Origin: Hanleya hanleyi
Taxonomy: Eukaryota > Mollusca > Polyplacophora > Lepidopleurida > Hanleyidae
Direction: 5' to 3'
NCBI GenBank assembly: GCA_036873755.1
Contig: JAVTVY010018690.1
Location: forward strand, 1 to 64,000
Length of the DNA: 64,000 bases
Position numbers and translations under genes: made by a program. Position 1 is the first letter of the stretch. Every line of letters starts with the position of its first letter. The notes below the pieces were generated by a model. That model was not told the DNA's origin. It saw nothing but the letters and a program-made list of their open reading frames with translations, and made no database searches. Of the stretch, positions 11,981 to 26,100 are shown in pieces.

Positions 11981-12929
11981 CAGGGCTCTCAAGGAGCAAA
12001 ATGAAGGCGAGTGATTCGTCACTCGCCTGAATTTAAGCTAAAGCACTCGCCTGAGAAATTCCTGAGGCGAGTGAAATGCTGAAATTACTTCTACAAGTAC
12101 ATCACAGAATATGTGGGTCACATATGCGCGGTTCAGAACGGTGTTGTAGTCTTCTTTAATTCGGAACACTGATGTAAGTTCCTCTCCCCATTTTAGGTAC
12201 GTCGATAGTTCTATCGGCTTTCCTTTCGGATTCGACATCGTGCAATTTTCCGATAACAGCTTGCTAACAGTGACAAAATTGTCACGAACGAAAACGCACG
12301 CGTGCTTGGCACCGGAATTGCGTGAGAGCAATGAAAAGCATGGACTTGATCGTGGGACGAAAGTCAAGTCCGCGTAACAGTGAGAGTAAATCAATATCGA
12401 AAACTAATGTTTAAAACGGAGTGATGTAATGTAAAACAAAATCGGAAACTAATGTTTAAAACGGCGTGATGCCATGGTGGTTTGAGCCGTGGTGTTTGAC
12501 GGATTTTATATTTGTGGAAATCATAACCCACGGCTCCAAACGTGTCTGTATGGAAATACAAGGGAGGCAACCAGTCTACCCGTAACGGATCTGTAATTTC
12601 GTTCCGATACAGGGTTTTACTTTTTGCACAAACACATGAAGCGGAAATGGTGGGAAGCCTTCCGAAATTGCTGAACAACAAGATCTTTACGAAACCAAGA
12701 ATTTTACGACAGCTGAAGATGTCATTAAATTTTATTCTGACCTATGAAACGTGCCAATGATGAACAACAAGATATTTTGGAGCCAAGAACTTGACAGCAA
12801 CAGCTGAAGATGTCATTAAATTTTATTCTGACCGACGAAAACAGGCGAGTGGTTCCACTCGCCATTTTTTGATTTCAGGCGAGCAGGAGGCGCGCGCGAG
12901 TGATCGCTCGCCTCTCCTTGAGAGCCCTG
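11981..12929. mobile_element. Non-autonomous hAT-like DNA transposon inserted in YR copy 2
   Basis: The termini are CAGGGCTCTCAAGGAG and its inverse CTCCTTGAGAGCCCTG. The insert is flanked by direct repeats GCATT (11976-11980 and 12930-12934), a 5-bp target duplication. Sub-terminal inverted motifs (GGCGAGTG...CACTCGCC) cluster at both ends. The interior holds short tandem duplications, for example CAGCTGAAGATGTCATTAAA at about 12710 and 12803. No transposase is visible. CAGGG ends suit hAT; 5-bp duplications occur in one hAT subgroup, but the superfamily is inferred. Confidence 0.7.
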
Positions 12930-13187
12930 GCATTCGTGCCTTGGTTTTCTACATTGGGTAATATTGCGTACCACATCCACGATCACAGCTTCATGGATGA
13001 GACACGAAGATAAGTATTCTTCTATATCTACTCCATGCATAAACCCAATTGCGTCAAGGACCAGGGTTTTCTTGTTGAGTATTAATGTGTCATATCTATG
13101 CCCATGTCTGTGTCATCCCAGCGGTTACTCTGCCTGCTTTTGGTGCTTCAACAAGGCCGAGGTTTCCCACCTCCATATGTTGGTACT

Positions 13188-13592
13188 GAGGCATTTAATC
13201 AAAGCAGGTTTACGATTTGGGTAATAAATATTAAACATTTATAAACATTTATAAACAACATTTATTTATAACCAAATCAAACCTGCTTTGATTTGATGGT
13301 CCCTCCCTTCCTTCCCCTCATGCCGCGGCCTTGCACACTGCAGGTCTCGGTTTATTACAATGAGAAAGAGGATATGAATGGATGTGAGCAGAGCTTATAT
13401 GGTACCCTGGCTGGGATGAATGGGAGAGCTCCCCTACGGGCAGACAACTCCCCTCTAGGGGAGACAACTTTTAGTTTTAACTTCCGTTTTAACAGTTTGT
13501 ATTGTTCTTCCTAATGGAGATTAGGCATTTAATCAAAGCAGGTTTGATTTGGTTATAAATAGTAACATTGTTTATAAATGTTTAATATTTGC
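13188..13592. repeat. Terminal inverted-repeat structure of YR element, copy 2
   Basis: It has the same layout as 3467-3855. A left arm contains a small hairpin (AATCAAAGCAGGTTT with AAACCTGCTTTGATT), then about 240 bp beginning GGTCCCTCCC, then the inverse of the left arm (13525-13590). Paired changes preserve the stem: copy 1 has AATTAAAGC with GCTTTAATT, and copy 2 has AATCAAAGC with GCTTTGATT. Confidence 0.75.
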
Positions 13593-14024
13593 CACATACT
13601 GTTCTCGTGAATGCAACTCGTCTCAGACTTTTCGATGGATTCTTTTGAAATTGGTACATGTGGTCAGTACCATGTGTAGATGTGCACAAACTGTTTTTGA
13701 GCTGATTCGACGTTTTCTTCGGTTACTCCCCTTGATTTTAGTCTGAAATCCTTGTATTTGGCACCTACTGTCATTTCAGCCCAATTCATCAGGCTGATGA
13801 GCTTACTTTTGCAGCTGATGCTAACAAAAAATTTGTTTTAAAGTTACTGATACATAAGCGCATTACCGGGGGTGGGGGAAATATGCACCCCTGCAGAGTA
13901 AGAGTAACTGGAATTCTACTTTCTCCTACAAATACCGCTCCATGCCCTTATGTTGTTTATCGACTGTATTTTTTTATGGGCGTATTTTGGGTTCAATTGA
14001 ACTCTTGTTGTATATTGTTTTCAG
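13593..14024. other. Intronic sequence before the first visible exon
   Basis: No feature was identified except the polypyrimidine tract and acceptor TTGTTTTCAG ending at 14024. Earlier exons of the gene were not found in the window and may lie upstream of it. Confidence 0.4.
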
Positions 14025-14122
14025 ATAGTGATTTACTGTACCCGGTGGAGATTGAGAAATCTCTGTTACAACTCCAGACCAAACTAGAAGGCTGTATTAC
14101 AACGGCTCTCAGTCATCCTGCA
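14025..14122 (+). CDS. Unknown gene, exon A
   Basis: The acceptor is TTGTTTTCAG and the donor is GTGAGT. It enters after one base of a codon and leaves at a codon boundary. It encodes DLLYPVEIEKSLLQL and ends in ITTALSHPA. Confidence 0.7.
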
Positions 14123-17100
14123 GTGAGTCCTATATCGTGAATATTTAATTGGAAATACGACCCTTAAGCATTAATGGAATAACAGTGGTCATGCTTTATG
14201 AATAGCAGTCCTGTTACTGCCTGTTTTATGGTGATAGTCTCTGGATCGTTCAATCTCATTTCTCTCTATACTTGTATGTGGGGACATATTTATTTAACAG
14301 GGGATAAATGTGGCAAAAATACAGGCCTCCCACTTGTCCTATTGTTCCTACTCTTTCAGAATTGTCCACAATTGTTACACAATTTAACATATCCAGCCAG
14401 GCTCTGTCTCACCTTGTCTTCTGTATTTGACCAGTTACACAATTTAACATATCCAGCCAGGCTCTGTCTCACCTTGTCTTCTGTATTTCAGTCAGTTATT
14501 GGCCAGTCTCTGCAGTGTGTGAATAAATGTCCCCTGTTTAGTATTTCTCAAAGGTGAGATTTATAGTTTTCAAAAGTTGTCATTTTATTTTGTCATGTCA
14601 TAACATTCCCTGGCAGAGAAAAAATACACACAGCAATTTGAATTACTTCCCCTTGATCGTGTGTTAATGTTTGTCATTGTATTTCAATGGGAAAGAAGAG
14701 ATCAGATAAAAAGTTCCATCAATAAAACGGTGGACAAATATGTCTAACAAAAAACTGAGTTTCTAAATTCTATTCCATCTTCATTACAGCAATGATGATA
14801 TGAAGTTGTTCACTCCACAGATTAGCCAGTAAGTTACCATTTCAAATTATTGTTTTAACGGTGAAGAAAATATTTATTTTATAGGAAGGCTTACGTGTCT
14901 ATATCATCTTTAAAATCTCATCACGCACAATTCTTGATGTTTTATATTTACCAAGACAAACCATATACTTAAGTTAACTGCTAGCATGACTCAGTAAGTT
15001 CTCTAATAGTCGCGACCAGAATTGAATATCGGCAGTCCTGAAAACTGATCACTTTCAAATATATTTATGGGATGTTTTCATAGACTTAAGATTCCCCATA
15101 TTAAATGCCCATACCGTTTGATAATGAGGGGTCATAATACATCAGTTGTGATTTTCTTTTATTGAATTTAGAACCATGGTTTGGCGTAAATGAGCACTTT
15201 TCTATTAATTTAGAACCATGGTTTGGCGTAAATGAGCACTTTTCTATTACTTAGAGAACAAGGTCACATGACCTAACAAAAAGTGAGCATTATGGAATTG
15301 ACTTAGGGTCGCAAATACTTAGGAAACTTAACGTATCTTCAATGAGATATTGATGTTGCCAATCTAAGACTGCTTGTCCAACCTCATCATCATGCCACAT
15401 GGTCATTGACCGATTAGGGCCTCCAAGCAAGTAAACATTCCTCGAGCAATTCAATGAAAGTTGATGCACACTTATCATCTCGACCTTAACTGTTGAATGC
15501 GAGAGCAAGCTGAGGGGAGTGTAATTTGTTATATGACACCCTCACAGCGATCAACATAATAATACTGACATCAACAAAATCATGGGGATATTAGCGATGC
15601 TTGTTTTCTGGACAGGCCATTCTTCACCAATTTTCTATTTTCTTTTGAATTGACTTTTTGAGGCTTGATTTTTTTCCACCAGACCAATTCATGTGTTTAT
15701 CATACAAGATACGAACAAAATTGAAAATTACTACCTTTGTATTTCAACATCAACACCATTCTTCTCAAGAAAAACTCTGCACAGACTCACCAAATTGATG
15801 AGCATCTGATCGGAGACAGATAATATTTTGTTCAGGTTCGTAGGTCAACTATACTCACATTTCTGAGAGATTCCCAGAAAATTGTCTGGGAAATATTAAA
15901 GTCTTTATGAAAACAAGAACTCCATTTTGTATGATTGTATGTCAGCGTTTACTTATTATATCAATGATTTCTCATTTCGTTAAAGTGATCGTAAACCCTC
16001 AAGTAAAGTTTCCATCAAATGAAAGACCATTGCGAACAGTGTCGGAAAATATTTGTTGTAATTTTTTATCGAGCCTGTAGCTTTAGCTGCGGAAAGCTCG
16101 ATATAGGTGCCACAATGATGTCCGTCTGTCTGTCTATCTATCTATCTGTCTATCTGCAGGACCAAATAAATGTTAAAGTTTTGGACTTAGAAAATCTTTC
16201 CTCAGGACCAAGTAAATGTTAAGGTTTGATCCTAAGGCCTGCCCGACCGCTGAACCCTCATATTTCAGGTGTTTACATCGGGCTACACATATTGAACCCA
16301 TCCACTACCCTCGGGGAGCATGTCCCCACTCCTGGGACCCCAGGACCAAGTAAATGTTAATGTTTTGGACTTAGAAAATTTCTGTCCACAGCTTCTCGGC
16401 CTCACCTATGTCTCCTAAACTAAGGCCAGCCAGACCCCCCGAACTCTCATCTATTCCTAATGCTTACATCAGGCTACACATATTAACCCATCCTCTACCC
16501 TTGGGGAGCATATCCCCACCCCTGGGACCCTAGGACTAAATAAATGTTAACGTTTTGGACTTAGAAAATTCCTGTCCACAGCTTCTCGGCCTCACCTATG
16601 TCTCCTAAACTACCCCACGAACTCTCATCTATTCCAGATGCTTACATCTGCCTACATTTATTGAACCCATCCACTATACCCTCAGGGAGCAGGTCCCCAT
16701 CCCTGCGGCACCGAGCCTCACCCCATATCTCCTGAAGTAAGCTTTGCCCGATCCCATATCCTCATATAGTTTGGGAGCTCAGATCATCCTGTACACTTAT
16801 TCAACCCATCCACTAACCCCGGGAGCATGTCCCCACCCCTGGGGCACTGAGCTCCACCCTATTTCTTCTAAACTAAGCATTGCCCGACCCCATACCATCA
16901 TATTTTCCCACAGCTTACATGATCCTACACTTATTCAACCCATGCGCTACCCATGGAAGCATGTCCCCACCCTCAGGGCACTGTGCCCCACCATCCATCA
17001 CCTAAACTAAGCTTCGCCCGATGCCATATCCTCATATTTTCCTGATGCTTACATCATGCTACACATATTCAATGCATTGCCCAACTCCATACTCTCCTAT

Positions 17101-20100
17101 TTCAATTTCTAATTTTATATCTCTTATATGTGATACTAACCTGTTGTTACGGTAAGTTCTCTAAGTATTCGTGACCGGAGGTGAATATCGCAGTCGTGAA
17201 AAACTGACCACTTCCGAATAGTTTGTGCAGGTCAGTTCAGAAAAACAGACGTTTTCGTAAATTAGAGTCCCCATATTAAATGCCCATACCGTTCGACAAC
17301 GAAAAGTCACAATACGTCGACTGTGGTGTTTCTTTAACTTTGTGATATTTACCCCAGACCGCACTCTTTTGATATAAAATGGACAACCAGACATTCACTA
17401 TACTTTGTGTGTAGAATGAAGCCTAATATACTTCAGCGAAGTTCAGTGGTACCAACACGTGTGGTCGAGGGGAAACCCCGAAGCAAAATCTGGAAATGTT
17501 TGTTGTGCGTTTAGATTTGTCAGGCAATAATTCGCAATTGATCAAAGGATAAATAAAGCATTCCTTAAATTAGGTTCGAATAATTGACTGCAATGATCGG
17601 CTGACAATGAAAAGATTAGTTTCATCGGACGCCCGGCCAATTTAAAATCAAAAATTCGCATATATCCTTGTATTAGTACATACGGGACAAAGGCATATTC
17701 TGTCACTTAGACATTCTGATATTTTCTTTATTTTCTCTTCAGGACATGCTTGAACTCTTGCAGAATTTTTTTCACGGCCGAGAAGACTAGGCCCAACTAT
17801 CCCAGTGACGCCAATGATGTTTACGGGAAAATATATAGCGATCTAATTAAGAAACACAGATTACGTCATTTTCAGATTGAGAATCAAACCTAATAATTTC
17901 TTTATTTCCCTATAAAGAGCAATCTTGTGGAAGGGCTTTTCAAACTGTTTATGTCAATGAAACGAACAGCAAATTAAGCAAGCGCCCGACACTATCTGAA
18001 GACCCATATCAGGGCCAACTCGACTGAGACCCATATAAGGGCCAACTCGTCTGAGATGATATACAATCTTCCCAGCTGGAACGAGCTCATCCCGCCATGA
18101 ATAGCGGGTGAACGAAAGACATGAATTGCTTGCCCATTCTAACAATTCACTGTATCCCTTCGATCCTTTATTAACAAATGTATGAAAATACTTTCATAGA
18201 ATTAGGTGGGGTCTGTAGACGTGGAGGAATGAAAGTTTCAACGTGTTGATGTTTCATTTTCCCGCCATACGGAGTTGCAATAACATCACGTGATCAATAC
18301 TTGGATAGCATGGCACGTGGGCCAAACTTTCGCTTGTACACGGTTACCGCTCCATAATATATTCAGCCAACACAACCTCATTATATTATGCCTTCGTAAC
18401 AGTGACATCACGACTCTCATGAAAAATAAAAATGTTTCAAAGCTGAGAAAGAATTCCCTTTCACCTCTCTCAGATCATTATACTGTCTTAAAATATGGCT
18501 CGACTGCAGCTATTTAAGGTTTAATCTGTTTCAGATGTAAATGTATTCTGGTATATTTCTGACGAAAGACAGATCGATAGATGATGATGACGAAACAGCC
18601 AAATGTACAACCGTGTTTTTATCTAATATTACCCCATGGGTTCAGCAACATTAATTCACATTTCAGACAGTATAATTTAGAGAATAAGTAGACAGAAAAC
18701 CTATTATTTTATTCCATCTTTTTATTTTTTTAACTTTTAGTCTCAACCCACTATTCCGACCTCGGCTTCAGTTGCTATCAAATTACCGCCTATGATCTCG
18801 GCTATCTTATGTAAACGTCTCTTCCGATATTCAATATTTGTGTCAATAATCAAGTCAGAATTACCGTAATATCTTCACTAATAATGTAAAAAAACTCAAA
18901 AAACTCAAAAACTCAAGGACTTTCAAGGCCTTTAATTTTCAATTTTCAATATAAAAATTATGCACTTTTACAAACTTTTAAGGACCCATGCGAATCATGA
19001 AACAATGACACTGTGAACAATGACGCCATTCCACGCTTTTTACGGCTATGAAGATTCCGATGCAGCCATATGTCACGGTTAATCCTGGACGTCACAGCTT
19101 TCCTTTCATGATAATTCTCTGAATAATATCCTCATTTCTATTTTATCCAGGGGTGATTGAAGTACTATTGTTTGCTCCTAAAAAGTTGCATACAAGAGTG
19201 AAAACTACTTTCGGTATATGCATCACCGCGAATTCCACGGCCGTAAAATATTCTGAATCGGCGCGTTCGTTGGAAATGATACGTTTCTAAATTATTTTTG
19301 TCTGAACAGTACAAAATATGTTTTCAGTATCATAGCTGGGAATCTCAACATTCGTGTCTTCGGAAAAAAAATATCCGAAGTCGGACCCAAACAGGCGCGT
19401 TTCTGGTTTTAGGGTGAAGCGCACATGGCATACAGTCGCCAAAATTAATGCAACTTGGGGTTGGGGTTGATCGTAAATCTCTACCCCGCGACTAAGAAAA
19501 TCTGTGGTTCAAATGTCCGGTCAAACTTCAGCATTATATTTTTTTAAGACCGAATGAAACGTAAATTCCAGTTCTTCATTTTGATATTTTCAGTATTATA
19601 TCGAATGTATGCTCTCTTCAATCGGCAATGTTTAATATCGCACATCCCCGTAATTTAATGACCATGAGAAGTCGCGGTTTAAACATTGGATACATTTCGT
19701 TTGAGACATAATGAAAATCAACTTAGTTGTTACAATTGGTTATGTTCAAAATGCTCAAAAAGTTTGCAAGATTTATCAAATACTAATTCTAAGGAAACTC
19801 GTTGATACATAATATTATCAATCTCGCGACCACGATAAGTGGGGGCTTTTCGAATAGTTAGGACCGCGGTTTTTTGCGAATGGGCCGTTTTCGATTACTT
19901 AGGGAACAGTGTCACGTGACTTGGCGAAAAATGCCCGTTTTCGAATTTACTTAGGGTTGCGAATACTTAGGGAACTTACTGTAGGCATGAGATGCAGTGG
20001 CATACATACCAAATCACCTACAGTATAATCCTTTATAGTATTTTATTTCAGAAGTACAATATCAAAATAACCGGCGGGGGGAATCCCGCAGTATCGAACC

Positions 20101-23100
20101 CCTGTTAGTTTTTAATTTTGTGTCGCCTTAAATGAAGGACGCCATTTCCTTAAATCTTGCTATCAAATTCTTGTTGACCCTAAAGCTTTTGCACAACCAT
20201 ATCTGTGTCCATACATTTAACTCACTATATTAATTAAAACTGAGTTTGAATCAGTTTGTGATGTCTCAGTCTTTACCAGTGCACATTATTATGGAGCATT
20301 ACAGTATGATTGAACACAGTTGTCATTGTTCATTCTTTTATTTGCATACAAATGCGAGAATTTACCACACTGCTGGTGTCCTATTGCATACTGGAAATGG
20401 TAGATTTACTCCAACTATTGCATTGTTATTAGCTTATTAGTTTGTTCACATATCATCACACAAAGTTACACCAAGAACGTGCTCTAAATTGCACACCTAT
20501 TCTTCCTAACTATACATGTATTTATCAGATCTATGCAATGGGATGTGTAAGCTTACTTTCGAAAAAATGTAATCTTTATTGGAAGTTATATAATATAGTT
20601 CCTCCTTCAATCCAACCTCGACATCACTATTATAGAAATCATATTTCTTAATAAATGCATTGTTATTTTAAATGATGTGCATTGCCAATGATGTGCAACC
20701 TCAAATGATGTGCCACCCTGAAGGGCTCGATCTTTTTGCGAAGCTGCATGTTGCGATTTTATTACACAGAGTAAACTGCAATTAAAGCATGGTATTCTAT
20801 GGTGGTCTGTTGCAATCATATTTAGGTCCAGTGACGTCACACTGCCTTAATACATATATTTCAAACTTTGTATGCACTTTCCAGTGCTTGATGCAATCTT
20901 AAGGTGTGTATGCTTTGAGTTTCAACACAGACTCACTGCTCCAATGTTTATGTTCCAAAATCTGGGAAATTAAATGCAAGATTCAAATTGACTTGACACT
21001 TATGAGTGACCATCTCTCAGATTTTGGTGAAACATGCACATTGGAACAGTGAGTGTGTGTTGAAACTCAACTTATACACACCTTAAGCTTGAATCTAGCC
21101 CTGGAAAGTGCATACAAAGTCTGAAATATATGTATTAAGGCAGTGTGACGTCACTGGACCTAAATATGATTGCAACAGACCACCATATAATACCATGCTT
21201 TAATTGCAGTTTATTCTGTGTAATAAAATCGTAAAAAATTAAAATAAATATTTTCCCACACTGTTTCTAATGGTCTTTCATTTGATGGAAACTTTACTTG
21301 AGGGTTTACGATCACTTTAATATCTTCATAATTTTCATGATGTTTAGGTTCACAGTGAATGAATCTGGCAAGCTGTACACCTTATTTACCACAGATTTGA
21401 AACCGTGCGAAACATTCTATATCCTGAGACATTCAACAGAACCAAAAAGGTATGTCAGATTGTCGAGACTGTAACAGTCTCTCTCTTTAATAAAGGAGTC
21501 TCTACCACTCTCTCTCATTCCACTTCTGGGAGAGTGGAAAAGAAGGGACATTGAAGATGTGTCTTCATACACGAGGCCTCTTTACTACTCAGACGTCAAA
21601 TTTACCTTGATATATCAGCCCATATCATTGGGTATGTTCTGATCAGCTCGTCTATGGTTTGTAGATGAAATTTACACCTTGGATTTGAATGCCTTCGGTG
21701 GTCTGATCTAACGAGGCTAATTCGAAATGTGAACAAAGAAGTCGTCTTGTGTATGAAGATAGGAAGATTGCAGTTGTATTGATTTACATTTATATCAGTC
21801 GAGTCATTCTCAGTATCTCACTTTATAGTACAAGGAGAGATTTGGAAGCCTTCTATATTTCACAAACAGCTAGAGCTTAGGCTGAATATAAAACTTCATT
21901 TCTGGATTCACAGGCCCAGTTCTTTGCTTTCCATCATTATGTAAAAGAAATGAGAAACGATGAAGAAAACACACCGTCCTCTTGTATCGTTTGAAAAAAG
22001 TACCTGTGAAGCTATTTACTAATTGTATTCCAGATTTGCTATCAGAAATTACCTGAATATACACACATAATTCATAGGAAGGAAATAGGCCAGATAGAAT
22101 AAAACTTGATTTCTCATGAATGTGAATATTAATTTATAGAACTGGGTAACACACACACTGCAATAAATTCACTCGGTGACAACAGTAAATATAAACTTGG
22201 TTATTATAATTGGATAGATATTACAGAAACCCAGTCTTAAAGGAGAAAATGGGTATTTCGATAAAGAGTTAATTCCCTTTTCTCATTATTCACCATTCCA
22301 TCACAATACCGGTTCAGATTATTTCTGTGACAAATTACAAGTAATATTCACTTTAAGAAAAACTGGTCCCGAGTTCAGACACATTTTTCATCCTGTCACT
22401 CATTTCAGACAGATGACTGTTCTGTCATAGCCACTTTGAAGAAAATAATACATTTTGTTTGGTTACACTAATTGACATCAAACAGATGTAAGAATGCACA
22501 GGTCATTATCGGTATAATACTTTATTATGTTCTCTTTTCTTGTTTTACACTCACTGACACATTCCATGCTCCAGTCTATATGTACTCATATTTACTAAAC
22601 CTGTTCTATTATCATTTTTAGTGTGAGCCACAAAGACTTTTAGCTTTAATCTATAAATATTGTAGAATTAGATCAAAATAAAAAAATTGTTTGTTGGGGT
22701 AACATAAATTTTGGATCAGTAAGTCGACTTTTATTATTTTTTATTTGAATTTTTTTAGGATCTTATACCTGGTAACACTATTTCTTCATGAGATAAGAGA
22801 CAGAGATAGGCCACAATTTGTATAGATCCTGCTTCACAAACATGCAGTTTCCTGGAATACCCTATATTCTTAAATGAATAAAAAATATAGTTGTACAAAA
22901 AAAAAACTAAAAAAAATACCAATAAAAAGTTTTGGGTAGGGGCCTTTCTGGTGAGTAGGTAGGGTTACCCCAAACAAACAATATTTAATTTTGGCCCTAT
23001 AATTAGGAATACCGCAAATTAATTGAAAACAAAAAAAATTACCCGGGGTGGTCAGATGCTGGCAAGTTCCTGTGGAATATGGGGCTCACCAAGAATTAAC

Positions 23101-26100
23101 AACACAATGGCTACTTTATCAGTTTTTTCTTCAAATTGATATAAGCTCCTAACAACAATTCTGTATATACTAAAACAGCATTATTGACACTTCTAGAATC
23201 GTATTAGGAGATGGATTTACAGCACTCCTGTTGTTTTCAAAAAACAAAAAGAAACTGATGATATGTTACTACCTGTGAGGTCCATTTTCTTGATCTTGGT
23301 TTACAGTGAGTTCTCCTCACCAGTTTTGTGTTGCAGAAAACCAGGACAAAAAAAAATGGACACATCCAAACCTCATTTCCCCAACAAATGCCAAATCAAA
23401 AATAAAATGGCCAACTCTCTTTAACCCTAACTGGCTTGCCCCCCCCCCCCCCCCTGTTGGTTTTTTGCTCCTATCTCCAGAACGACAAAACAATGAGAGC
23501 TGAAACTCCGTGACATTGTAGATTATCATATTAGGGTCATTTTGAGCCTATTTGCATCGCCCCCCCACAATAAAAAGTTTTGGGTAGGGGCCTTTCTGGT
23601 GAGTAGGTAGGGTTACCCCAAACAAACAATATTTAATTTTGGCCCTATAATTAGGAATACCGCAAATTAATTGAAAACAAAAAAAATTACCCGGGGTGGT
23701 CAGATGCTGGCAAGTTCCTGTGGAATATGGGGCTCACCAAGAATTAACAACACAATGGCTACTTTATCAGTTTTTTCTTCAAATTGATATAAGCTCCTAA
23801 CAACAATTCTGTATATACTAAAACAGCATTATTGACACTTCTAGAATCGTATTAGGAGATGGATTTACAGCACTCCTGTTGTTTTCAAAAAACAAAAAGA
23901 AACTGATGATATGTTACTACCTGTGAGGTCCATTTTCTTGATCTTGGTTTACAGTGAGTTCTCCTCACCAGTTTTGTGTTGCAGAAAACCAGGACAAAAA
24001 AAAATGGACACATCCAAACCTCATTTCCCCAACAAATGCCAAATCAAAAATAAAATGGCCAACTCTCTTTAACCCTAACTGGCTTGCCCCCCCCCCCCCC
24101 CCTGTTGGTTTTTTGCTCCTATCTCCAGAACGACAAAACAATGAGAGCTGAAACTCCGTGACATTGTAGATTATCATATTAGGGTCATTTTGAGCCTATT
24201 TGCATCGCCCCCCCAAGCAGTGGATCATGGGTAAATTCAAGATGGTGGCCACGGTTTCGCACAAAGTGGCCCCTCCATAATTCCATAATAAGGAAGGTCG
24301 CCCGTTTTTTAACAGCATGGTAATTCTTCCTGCCTTTCTACTAACTGATATCAAAAGTATCACCCTGCTGGACATAACCATTTCTCCAAACGAGGAAAAA
24401 AACGATTGTTTGTTGATCGCACCTATGCGCCACTACAGAGTTGATTGGGTCCGGAAATGAATATCTGGCCGGTCAAAATCCACACTTTTTCGGGGAGCAA
24501 AACGTTGATTCCTGTATGGCGATAAAATTTGACAAAAAACGAGTAGGTCAACCCCCTGTGTTTTGTTTTTTGCCATTTTAAATTGTCCGTTGGATGGGAA
24601 ACAGTTTAACATGCATGAAAAGAAAATCATTGTGGGTCGAATTTGACACATTTTCATACATTTTATGGAGTTTTTCAGAAATGTTGAAGAAGGTTTAAGG
24701 AGGATTGCACGTCTTTCATTTTTAGCTCGCCGTATACGAAGTAGGCGAGGTATTGGGAGAGAGAGGGGGAAAGTGGCGGTGTTGGTGTTGGTGTCGGTGT
24801 TGGTGTCCGGTTAGACTTTTATGTTTAGGCTGGACTTAGAAAGTTTTCTGGGTTGATCTTTGTTGTTTAGGCTGGACTTAGAATAATTTTGACTTCTTAT
24901 TAGGCATGACATGCAGTGTACATTGTATACACAGTCATACATACCAAATCACATACAGTATATTCCTTTATAGTATTTACTAATAGTTTTTGACATTATT
25001 TTATTTCAGAAGTACAATATCAAAATAACTGGCGGGGGAATCCCGCAGTACCGAACCCCTGTTAGTTTTTAATTTCGTGTCGCCTTAAATGAAGGACGCC
25101 ATTTTCTAAAATTTTATCAAATTCTCGTTGACCCTGAAGCTTTTGTACAACCATATCTGTGTCCACACATTTAACTTACTATATTAATTAAAAGTGAGTT
25201 TGAATCAGTTTGTGAGCTCAGTCTTTACCCATGCACATTATTATGGCGCATTACAGTATGATTGGACACAGTTGTCATTGCGTTCTTTTATTTGCATACA
25301 TATGTGAAGGTTTACCACAGTGCAAGTGTCCCATTGCCTGTTGGAAATGATAGATTTAGTCCTACTATTGCACTGTTATTAGCTTTGTTTGTTCACATAT
25401 CATCACACAAAGTTACACCAAGAACGTGCTCAAAATTGCACACCTATTGTTCCTAACTACATGTATACATGAACATGTATTCATCAGATCTATGCAATGG
25501 GATGTGTAGGCTTACTTTTGGAAAAAATGTAATCTTTATTGGTAGTTATATAATATAGTTCCTCCTTCAATCCAACCTCAATATCACTAAATATAGAAAT
25601 CATATTTCTTAATAAATTTATTATTTTAAATGATGTGCATTGCCAATGATGTGCAACCTCAAATGATGTGCCATCCTTAAGGGCTCGATCTTTTTGTGAA
25701 GCTGCATATATCTCTTATATGTGATACTAACCTATTCGGTAGGAGATGCAGTGTACATTGTAGGTTTATACTTGGTGTAAGAATTACGCACAAGACAGAG
25801 CCTACAATAGCCTGTCTGAGCTCAACAATGCGTCTAGACGTGACCCTTTTCAGCTGCACAAAAGCCTCAACAAAAGCCTCAACAATGCGTCTTACACCGA
25901 CCTGTTACATATACACAAACACGTCAAATCAACTACAATATATTCCTTTATAGTAATTACGGTACTAATAGTTTAATGACATTATTTCATTTCAGAAGTA
26001 CAATATTAAATATTAACCCCTGGTGGTTTGGAATTTTGTGTCGCCTTTAATGAAGAACACCATTTCCTTCAATTTTGGTATCGAATCCCATTCCTCATCA

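Larger units (their letters stand above)
8870..13592 (+). mobile_element. Tyrosine-recombinase (DIRS-like) mobile element, decayed copy 2
   Basis: This is the second copy of the element at 1-3855, in the same orientation. The recombinase region lies at about 9170-10458. Two diverged 3' repeats follow, marked by TTTAATCTTTGCC...GCAGATTTGCTTGT at about 10872 and 11641, then a tRNA-like segment (11395-11490) and a terminal inverted-repeat structure (13188-13592). A hAT-like element (11981-12929) interrupts the 3' region. The left boundary is uncertain. An ACG/GTC-rich stretch (8900-9160) encoding Arg/Ser-rich frames could be the N-terminal part of an element protein. Confidence 0.7.
15980..21320. 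mobile_element. TTAA-flanked fold-back element, split by nested insertions
   Basis: The ends AGTGATCGTAAACCCTCAAG (from 15984) and CTTGAGGGTTTACGATCACT (to 21316) are inverted copies about 85 bp long and nearly identical. They are flanked by TTAA at 15980-15983 and 21317-21320. The right arm continues into the mirror pair 20750-20960 / 21021-21236. The intact element was therefore one hairpin of about 650 bp, and 16069-20749 was inserted into its left arm. TTAA targets are typical of piggyBac and Kolobok elements; no transposase is present. Confidence 0.75.
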
